Assembly: GCF_030143255.1 (NCBI RefSeq)
Contig: NZ_JARJNR010000003.1
Coordinates: forward strand, 310,001 to 374,000
Reading direction: 5' to 3'
Length of the DNA: 64,000 nt
Source: Frigidibacter sp. SD6-1
Lineage (GTDB): Bacteria > Pseudomonadota > Alphaproteobacteria > Rhodobacterales > Rhodobacteraceae
Shown here: positions 58,401 to 64,000 of the stretch, piece after piece
How positions within the stretch are numbered: the first letter of the stretch is position 1
Layout of the letters: the number at the start of each line of letters is the position of its first letter
Notes under the pieces: model-generated
Told to the model about the DNA's origin: nothing
Databases searched by the model: none
The model's input: only the letters and a program-made list of their open reading frames with translations
Made by a program: the position numbers and the translations under genes

Positions 58401-60890
58401 GCCGTGCCGGTGAAAGAGGGCGAGAATAGCGTCGAGCTGCCGGTGACAGACGATTGGGGCGCAGGCGCCTATGTGACCGCCTCTGTCATCCGGCCGATGG
58501 ATGCCGCAGCGGGCCGGACGCCCGCGCGGGCGCTGGGTCTATCTTATGCCAAGGTCGATCCGGGCGCGAAGCGTCTGGCGACCACGCTTGAGGTCGCGGC
58601 CGAGGCCGACCCGCGCGGGCCCTTGCCGGTGGCGGTGAAGGTGGATGGCGTGGCCGCGGGCGAAAAGGCCTGGGTCACGATTGCCGCCGTGGATGTGGGT
58701 ATCCTGAACCTGACGGCGTTCGAGGCGCCGGACCCCGAGGACCATTATTTCAGCCAGCAGCGGCTCGGCATGGCGATCCGCGATGTCTATGGCCGGCTGA
58801 TCGACGGTCAGAACGGCGCGATGGGCGTGGTGCGGTCGGGCGGTGACGCGGGTGGGGTGAAGCTGAAATCCCCGCCGCCGACCGAGGAACTGGTCGCCTA
58901 TTTCACCGGCCCGGTCGAGGTGGGCGCGGATGGCTATGCGCGGACCGAATTCAACCTTCCGTCGTTCAACGGCACGGTGAAGGTGATGGCGGTCGCCTGG
59001 TCCAAATCGTCGATCGGGCAGGCGGAACAGGATGTTCTGGTACGCGATCCGGTGGTGGTGACGGCCTCGGTCCCGCGCTTCCTCGCGCCGGGCGACACAT
59101 CGACGCTGCGGCTGGAGATCGTTCATGCCACCGGCCCGGCCGGGCGGATGGGGCTTGATGTGACCTCCGATGGTCTGACGCTGGGCGATGGGCCTTCGGG
59201 CCTCGATCTCGCGGAAAAGGCCAAGGCAAACCTGTCTATTCCGTTCACGGCGCCGGATACGGAACAGGACGCCACTATCCGCGTGGCGCTGACCACGCCC
59301 GACGGCAAGCAACTGGTGAAGACCCTCACCATTCCGGTGCGTGACCTCAGCCCCGAGACGATCCGGCAAAGCCAGTTCACGCTCGCGGCAGGCCAGTCCT
59401 TCATGCTCGACGCCAATGTCTTTGCTGACTTCCAGCCCGGAACCGCCAAGGCGACGCTGGCGCTCGGCCCGATCGCGCGGTTCAACGCGCCGGGCATCCT
59501 CGCCTCGCTCGACCGCTATCCCTATGGCTGCACCGAGCAGATGGCGTCGAAGGCGCTGCCGCTTCTCTATTTCGAGGAGCTGGCGAGCGCGATGGGCAGC
59601 CTGGGCGAGACCGGAGAGATCCGCACCCGCGTGCAGGAGGCGATCGGCGAGATCCTTCTCAACCAGTCTTCGAACGGCGCCTTTGGCTTGTGGTATCCGG
59701 AATCGGGCGACATGTGGCTTGACGCATTCGTCACCGATTTCCTCAGCCGGGCGCGCGCGGAAGGTTATTACGTGCCCGACATGGCCTTCCGCAATGCGCT
59801 CGACAATCTTCGCAACCAGATCAACTACCAGCCCGATTTCGACGCGAACGGCGGGCCGGTGGCCTATGCGCTTATGGTTCTGGCGCGGGAAGGTGCCGCA
59901 GCGATGGGTGATCTGCGCTATTATGCCGATGTGAAGGCCGATGCGTTCGACACGCCGATCGCGGCGGCGCAGTTGGGCGCGGCGCTCGCCTCCTACGGCG
60001 ACCAGACGCGGGCGGATGCGCTTTTCAGGCGCGCGGTCGAGATGGTGACGGTGAAGCTTGAGGCGCAGGGATCGGCGCCCGAGGCACAGGTCTGGCGCGC
60101 CGACTATGGCACCAACCTGCGGGATGCGACCGCGGTTCTGGCGCTGGCGGCAGAGGCGGGTTCGACCGCCGTCCCCGCCGACCGGATCGGCCAGGCGGTG
60201 GCGGCGCGGCTTCTGTCGCGCTCGCTTTCCACGCAGGAGGCGACATGGGCGCTATTGGCCACCCATGCCTCGCTGTCGGGGCAGGCGGCTGACCAGTTCT
60301 CGGTCAATGGCGAAGCCTTCACCGGCCCGCTCGTCCGGGTGATCGAGGATCAGACGGCGGGCGGCGCCGCGCAGGTGATCCGCAACGAAGGCGGAAGCGA
60401 GGCGACGCTGACGCTGACCACCTTCGGGGTGCCTGCGGCGCCGGAACCGGCGGGCGGCAATGGCTACCGGATCGACCGCAGCTGGTTCACCCTGGACGGC
60501 GCGCCGGTCGACCCGTCGGCGGTCAGGCAGGGCACGCGGCTTGTGGCCGTCGTCGAGGTCACGCCCTTCGGGTCCGGCGAGGCGCGGCTGATGGTCAACG
60601 ATCCCCTGCCCGCGGGCTTCGAGATCGACAATCCGAACCTGATCCGGGGCGGCGACATCGCGGCGCTCGACTGGCTCTCGACCGTCGATTATCCGCGCAA
60701 TGTCGAGTTCCGGCAGGACCGGTTCCTCGCTGCCGTCGACTGGACCTCGCCCGAGCCCTTCCGGCTTGCCTATATCGTCCGCGCCATATCGCCCGGCAGC
60801 TACGACCTGCCTGCCGCGACGGTCGAGGACATGTACCGGCCGGACTACAGGGCGCGCAGCACCGAGGGCCGCCTGACGGTGACCGAGTAA
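55416..60890 (+). CDS. Alpha-2-macroglobulin family protein with N-terminal PAN/Apple-like domain
   Basis: A large exported protein of 1824 residues; signal peptide MRVSDLLTVVVAAVLATGALA. Residues about 25-100 are a cysteine-rich PAN/Apple-like domain (LDACAEACFATDGCAVMTFNANANACFLKS). Then follow MG-type beta-sandwich domains, including the bacterial A2M_N and bait regions, and the thioester domain with the intact motif GCTEQM; the thioester cysteine is Cys1372. Bacterial A2M proteins trap proteases attacking the periplasm. It is followed with 1 bp spacing by the pbpC gene, the known yfhM-pbpC arrangement that couples protease defence to wall repair. ATG at 55416 chosen for its signal peptide. 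Confidence 0.9.
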   Translation: MRVSDLLTVVVAAVLATGALAQDRALIPEKRLVLTENTDFYGSDLKSLFDTSLDACAEACFATDGCAVMTFNANANACFLKSDVTEMKPYQGAFSGWVRVADDKAMIVAPKRASELSFLQDADFDQALQQARDLATTHITGEWPAEDLLKAASQARADGDYLGASRFQGAALNLTDAANQWVEYADLLLSIQTNDWNERQSNGWRALSASVNGYLRSDGPALQATALMVMARALEAVERGRDMIPALHLAQEIAPRDDAAALLEDAIGKYGFRIEEHRVDNDGAEARICATFNGTLALSGVDYAPYVALPEAGLAVENTDNQICVTGVEHGKRYQLTFREGLPAADGEALARDITISAYVRDRAASVRFPGRAYILPRAQEAGIPVETVNAPKLDLKLSRVSDRNLVAAFREDLIARPLDYWSADYFNSQYSEEVWTGEADTAQAEANRDVTTRLPLDAVLKDLGPGIYALQATVRDSDPEQVPPATQWFVISDLGFTTMQGTDGLHVFVRKLGDASAAEGATVTLVSRANSVIGQARTDKDGYARFSGGLVSGTGGSAPAVVTVEEGEDFSFLSLTEPEFDLSDRGVAGRPAAPAVDVFLSTDRGAYRAGETVNATILARDANMVAIEGLPLTVRIMRPDGVEYSRQLAPDAGAGGRAVSFAIAGAAPRGTWRIETFAEDENSLLASQTFLVEDFLPERIDFDLTAVDGPQRQGSEAEIGIDARYLFGAPGADLPIEGDYRISALSEMPDFPGYQFGQYDVPFSTTYDTLYDTGTTDADGKGTVYVSLPDLGAEAKRPLTVRYAIRLTEGSGRPVERTVERLLLPAAPVVGIKPAFEGGVSPQGADAAFQLIAVGPDGQAAPLKVKWKLNRLETRYQWYSLYGQWNWDVTTTRTLAASGEAELGAEPETVSGQVDWGEYELVVESTDGSQSAASYSFYAGWYVPADAASTPDTLELALDKPAYLPGETATVRIVPRAEGVALISVISNHLIAMKAVPVKEGENSVELPVTDDWGAGAYVTASVIRPMDAAAGRTPARALGLSYAKVDPGAKRLATTLEVAAEADPRGPLPVAVKVDGVAAGEKAWVTIAAVDVGILNLTAFEAPDPEDHYFSQQRLGMAIRDVYGRLIDGQNGAMGVVRSGGDAGGVKLKSPPPTEELVAYFTGPVEVGADGYARTEFNLPSFNGTVKVMAVAWSKSSIGQAEQDVLVRDPVVVTASVPRFLAPGDTSTLRLEIVHATGPAGRMGLDVTSDGLTLGDGPSGLDLAEKAKANLSIPFTAPDTEQDATIRVALTTPDGKQLVKTLTIPVRDLSPETIRQSQFTLAAGQSFMLDANVFADFQPGTAKATLALGPIARFNAPGILASLDRYPYGCTEQMASKALPLLYFEELASAMGSLGETGEIRTRVQEAIGEILLNQSSNGAFGLWYPESGDMWLDAFVTDFLSRARAEGYYVPDMAFRNALDNLRNQINYQPDFDANGGPVAYALMVLAREGAAAMGDLRYYADVKADAFDTPIAAAQLGAALASYGDQTRADALFRRAVEMVTVKLEAQGSAPEAQVWRADYGTNLRDATAVLALAAEAGSTAVPADRIGQAVAARLLSRSLSTQEATWALLATHASLSGQAADQFSVNGEAFTGPLVRVIEDQTAGGAAQVIRNEGGSEATLTLTTFGVPAAPEPAGGNGYRIDRSWFTLDGAPVDPSAVRQGTRLVAVVEVTPFGSGEARLMVNDPLPAGFEIDNPNLIRGGDIAALDWLSTVDYPRNVEFRQDRFLAAVDWTSPEPFRLAYIVRAISPGSYDLPAATVEDMYRPDYRARSTEGRLTVTE

Positions 60891-60891
60891 C

Positions 60892-62952
60892 ATGGGCCTC
60901 CGGGCCCTTCGCCCGGCCCCGCACCGGGCGCTCTTCCTCGCGGCGGCGATCCTCTTCGCCGCCGCATTCGCGCGTGACCGGCTGGATCAGTGGGTGGCGG
61001 CGACCGATCTGCCGCCGCTCGTCATCGATACGTCGGTCGAGGTGCGCGACCGTGACGGCGCGCTTCTGAGGGCCTTCACCGTCGCCGATGGCCGCTGGCG
61101 GCTCGATCCCGGGCCGGTCGATCCTTTGTTCCTGAAGATGCTTGTGGGGTTCGAGGACCAGCGCTTCCATGACCATTCCGGCGTCGATCCCGTTGCCATC
61201 GTCCGGGCAGGCCTGCAAGCTGTGTGGAGCGGCCGGGTCGTCTCCGGCGGCTCGACGCTGACCATGCAGGTCGCGCGGCTTCTCGAAGACAGCGGCACCG
61301 GGCGCTGGCAGGGCAAGCTGCGCCAGATGCGGCTGGCGCTGGCGCTGGAACGGCGGCTGACGAAGTCGGAAATCCTTGCCCTTTACCTGCGCATCGCGCC
61401 CTATGGCGGCAATCTCGAAGGGGTGCGGGCGGCCTCGCTTGCCTATTTCGGCAAGGAGCCGCGCCACCTGACCCCGGCCGAGGCCGCGCTTCTGGTCGCG
61501 ATCCCGCAAAGCCCCGAGGCCCGCCGCCCCGACCGCTTTCCCGGTGCCGCCGCAGAGGCGCGTTCTCGGGTTCTGGCGCGGATGGAAGGGCAGGGGGTTC
61601 TGAGTGCCGAGCGGGTCGCAGCAGCAGAAACCGAACGCGTGCCTGACGCCCGCCGCCCCTTCCCCGACCATGCCGCGCTTCTGGCCGAGGCGCTCAGGCG
61701 CGCCGATCCGGTCAAGCGCCTGCATCTGACGACGCTCGACGGCGATCTGCAGGCGTCGCTGGAAAAGCTCGCCGCCGATGCTGCCCGGCGCGCCGGAGAA
61801 CGGCTTTCCGTCGCGATCCTCGTCGCCGATCACCGGACCGGGGAAATCCTCGCCTCGGTCGGTACTGCCGACTGGGGTGACGAACGGCGCCAGGGTTTCG
61901 TCGACATGACGGAGGCCCTGCGCTCGCCCGGCTCGACCCTGAAACCCTTCGTCTATGCACTCGCGTTCGATCAGGGCCTTGCCCATCCCGAAACGCTGAT
62001 CGACGACAAGCCGGTCGCCTTCGGCACCTATGCGCCGCAGAACTTCGACCGCGCCTTCAGGGGCACGCTGACGGTGCGCGAGGCATTGCAGGCCTCGCTC
62101 AACATCCCTGTCATCAGCCTGACCGATGCGATCGGCCCCGCGAACCTTCTGGCCGCGCTGCGCCGGGCCGGCGCCCGCCCGCAGATACCGGGTGGCCAGC
62201 CGGGTCTTGCCGTCGCCCTGGGCGGGCTCGGCATATCGCTGAGGGATCTCGTCCAGTGCTACGCGGCGCTCGCCCGCCTCGGCCGCCCGATCCAGCTCTC
62301 GGCGGAACCGGGCGGGGCGAGCGACCTGCCGCAACGCCTCTTCGCGCCCGAGGCGGCGTGGCTTGTGGATGACATCCTTGCAGGCCTGCCGCCGCCGCCC
62401 GGCGCGGCGCCGGGGCGGCTCGCCTACAAGACCGGCACCAGTTATGGCCACCGCGATGCGCTGGCGGTCGGATTCGACGGCGGCCATGTCGCGGGGGTCT
62501 GGATGGGCCGCGCCGACGGCACGCCGGTGCCCGGCGCCTTCGGCGGCGATCTGGCGGCGCCTCTCCTCTTCGAGGTCTTCGGGCGGCTGAAACCGCGCTT
62601 CGATCCCTTGCCGCCGCCCCCGCCCGCGACGCTGATCCTGCCGAACGCCCGCCTGCCGCAACCGCTGCGCACCTTCCGCCCGCGCGGCGCCGCCTTCGCC
62701 GACGCGGGCCCTGACGCGCCGAAAGTGGCCTTCCCGCCCGATGGTGCCACGCTCGACGCGCCCGACGGCGCGGTCACGGTCAAGGTCCGCGACGGCAGCG
62801 CGCCCTTCCTCTGGCTGGTGAACGGCGCGCCCGCCGCCCTCGGCCAGACCGGCCGCGAGAGCCTGCTCGCGCTAGGCGGTCCCGGCTTCTACCGGCTGTC
62901 GGTCATCGATGCCGAAGGCCGCAGCGCCGCCGTTGCCGTCACCGTGAACTGA
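60892..62952 (+). CDS. pbpC: Penicillin-binding protein 1C
   Basis: Bifunctional peptidoglycan synthase in the inner membrane, 686 residues. N-terminal anchor: HRALFLAAAILFAAAFARD. The GT51 transglycosylase (about 60-235) has the catalytic Glu in VGFEDQRFHDHSGVDPVAIV and GGSTLTMQVARLL. The transpeptidase domain (about 300-550) has Ser348 in SPGSTLKPF, and KTGTSYGHRDALAVGFD. The last 100 residues are the BiPBP_C domain (FPPDGATLDAPDGAVTVKVRDGSAPFLWLVNG). It directly follows the A2M gene, as in other bacteria. Confidence 0.95.
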   Translation: MGLRALRPAPHRALFLAAAILFAAAFARDRLDQWVAATDLPPLVIDTSVEVRDRDGALLRAFTVADGRWRLDPGPVDPLFLKMLVGFEDQRFHDHSGVDPVAIVRAGLQAVWSGRVVSGGSTLTMQVARLLEDSGTGRWQGKLRQMRLALALERRLTKSEILALYLRIAPYGGNLEGVRAASLAYFGKEPRHLTPAEAALLVAIPQSPEARRPDRFPGAAAEARSRVLARMEGQGVLSAERVAAAETERVPDARRPFPDHAALLAEALRRADPVKRLHLTTLDGDLQASLEKLAADAARRAGERLSVAILVADHRTGEILASVGTADWGDERRQGFVDMTEALRSPGSTLKPFVYALAFDQGLAHPETLIDDKPVAFGTYAPQNFDRAFRGTLTVREALQASLNIPVISLTDAIGPANLLAALRRAGARPQIPGGQPGLAVALGGLGISLRDLVQCYAALARLGRPIQLSAEPGGASDLPQRLFAPEAAWLVDDILAGLPPPPGAAPGRLAYKTGTSYGHRDALAVGFDGGHVAGVWMGRADGTPVPGAFGGDLAAPLLFEVFGRLKPRFDPLPPPPPATLILPNARLPQPLRTFRPRGAAFADAGPDAPKVAFPPDGATLDAPDGAVTVKVRDGSAPFLWLVNGAPAALGQTGRESLLALGGPGFYRLSVIDAEGRSAAVAVTVN

Positions 62953-62991
62953 CCCTCCCCGCCTCATTCTCATGCGGACGGACGAAAAGGA

Positions 62992-63903
62992 TCAGCTGGT
63001 TGCTGCTGACAGGATGTAATGCGCTGTCATGAGGTCGAGATGCGCGCCGCCACCGTTCTTGGACAGGGTGATCTCGTCGGCGGTCCGGCGTGTGAAGCGG
63101 CCGGACGGCAGGTCGTAGAAGTCGGCGACCACGTCCGCTTCGGTGATAGCGCCTTCCTTCAGCGGCACCATCAGCTCGCCGATATGGTGGAGCGTGGTGG
63201 CGCGGGCATCGACGAAGACGCGGGCGCGGGCGAACGTGTCACTGTCGCATTCGCGCATGTCGGGCCGGTAGGCGCCGATCAGGTCGAGGTGTGTGCCGGG
63301 CGAAAGCCAGGCGCCCCGGATCAGCGGCTCGGTCGCCATCGTCGTGGTGGCGATGACATGGGCGCGGCGGACGGCGGTTTCGAGGTCGGGCGCAGGCCGG
63401 GCGCCGGTCGCGTCGGCGAAGGCGCGGGCGGCGTCGGGATTGCGCGCCCAGACATGGAACCGGGCCTTCGGAAGGGCGGCCGAGTAGGCCTCGATCATCG
63501 ACCGGGCGACGGCGCCTGCGCCGACGACAAGGATATGCTCGGCATCGGGCCGGGCAAGGCGACGGGCGGCAAGCAGGCTGTCGCCTGCCGTTTTCCATTT
63601 GGTCACCAGCTTGAAGTCGACCAGCGCCTCCAGCGCGCCGGTCTCGGCCGACATCAGGTTGACCGCGCCGTCGATTGCGTCGAGCCCCTTCGCGGGATTG
63701 CCCGGAAAGATCGTCGCGGCCTTCACCGCGATCCCCATGCCGGGGATCCAGGCCGAACGGGTCAGGAGCGTATCGGGCCCGTGGCGCAGGAGCGTATCGC
63801 CGACCTCTGCACGCGGCAGGGCATGGCCGGCCGCGAGCGCGTCGGTCAGGGCGAGCCAGTTCAGTTTCGCTTCGGCCTCGGGGCCGACGATGCGGAAGGT
63901 CAC
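62992..63903 (-). CDS. Ornithine cyclodeaminase/mu-crystallin family protein
   Basis: NAD(P)-dependent enzyme of 303 residues, in the family of ornithine cyclodeaminase, alanine dehydrogenase (archaeal) and ketimine reductases. The early KAATIFPGNPAKGLDAIDG and DFKLVTKWKTAGDSLLAARRLARP are substrate-binding segments, and ILVVGAGAVARSMIEAYSAAL is the dinucleotide-binding motif. GTG start, overlapping the stop of the upstream partial gene (GTGA), so both are co-translated. The exact substrate is not determined. Confidence 0.87.
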   Translation of the reverse strand: MTFRIVGPEAEAKLNWLALTDALAAGHALPRAEVGDTLLRHGPDTLLTRSAWIPGMGIAVKAATIFPGNPAKGLDAIDGAVNLMSAETGALEALVDFKLVTKWKTAGDSLLAARRLARPDAEHILVVGAGAVARSMIEAYSAALPKARFHVWARNPDAARAFADATGARPAPDLETAVRRAHVIATTTMATEPLIRGAWLSPGTHLDLIGAYRPDMRECDSDTFARARVFVDARATTLHHIGELMVPLKEGAITEADVVADFYDLPSGRFTRRTADEITLSKNGGGAHLDLMTAHYILSAATS

Positions 63904-64000
63904 AGGCCTGCCTCCTTTTCCGTCAAGAGTTCCTCGGCCACCAGCCGCCGCGCCCAGCCCTGCCAGCCGTCGAACAGATGGGTGCGCCAGCGCCGACTTG
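63900..64000 (-). CDS. C-terminal end of an unidentified gene (cut by window)
   Basis: The last 33 codons of a gene read RRWRTHLFDGWQGWARRLVA followed by EELLTEKEAGL and TGA at 63902-63900. The stop overlaps the GTG of the ornithine cyclodeaminase-family gene, which shows the frame is real and co-transcribed. Too short to identify. Confidence 0.65.
   Translation of the reverse strand, partial: SRRWRTHLFDGWQGWARRLVAEELLTEKEAGL

Overview
The window looks like a chromosomal segment of a high-GC alphaproteobacterium of the family Rhodobacteraceae (Rhodobacter/Paracoccus/Rhodovulum-like). The reasons are the phaZ / phaC-phaP-phaR cluster with CTGC-N3-GCAG PhaR operators, the glyQ-DUF6446-glyS-ppdK-like neighbourhood, a FolB with a C-terminal extension, tandem Lrp regulators beside ilvC, a single-subunit A2M-pbpC pair, and GC-rich codon use. 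I saw no rRNA, tRNA, CRISPR array, prophage or insertion sequence.

Layout. 1-5.1 kb: polyhydroxyalkanoate metabolism (phaZ partial, divergent from phaC, phaP, phaR), then a LysR regulator. 5.1-14.9 kb: mostly minus-strand genes for a polar amino acid ABC transporter (ATPase, binding protein, two permeases), two glutamine-synthetase-like ligases, a class I glutamine amidotransferase and a PuuB-like oxidase, suggesting amine or polyamine use by the gamma-glutamyl route, plus a DegT/StrS aminotransferase. 15-18.8 kb: a PhnD-like protein, TerB, TerC and a secreted SPOR/peptidoglycan-binding protein whose protease domain has lost its catalytic triad. 18.9-26.8 kb: glyQ, two tandem FkbM methyltransferases, DUF6446, glyS (with two in-frame insertions) and a PPDK-like protein. 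27-34.9 kb: sleB, the folate genes folB-folP with glmM, an aldehyde dehydrogenase, two secreted paralogues and an EamA transporter. 35-41 kb: ilvC, two Lrp genes split by a low-GC insert, a sulfide:quinone reductase, a class V aminotransferase and a secreted unknown. 41.2-45.3 kb: an Imm45-like gene, parE, phd-doc, an unusual non-coding region, and yhhQ. 45.4-51.7 kb: phytase-like esterase, mepA, an MFS transporter, a thioesterase, yggT and recQ. 51.8-64 kb: a possible pore-forming-like protein, a hybrid histidine kinase, a giant alpha-2-macroglobulin with PBP1C, and an ornithine cyclodeaminase-family gene.

The most interesting signals: (1) a 365-nt gap at 44313-44677 whose minus strand has a 17-nt perfect complement to the 16S rRNA 3' end placed 7 nt before an 18-codon ORF rich in rare arginine codons, with a hairpin downstream; (2) a 563-bp low-GC gene cleanly inserted between two overlapping Lrp genes and flanked by 12-bp direct repeats; (3) an Imm45-like gene added directly behind parE; (4) two foreign-looking in-frame insertions in glyS, one a palindromic repeat; (5) a perfect PhaR operator covering the start codon of the PPDK-like gene; (6) a protease relic without its triad; (7) a possible preQ1 riboswitch before yhhQ. 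All functional statements are from reading the sequence; no database search was run.
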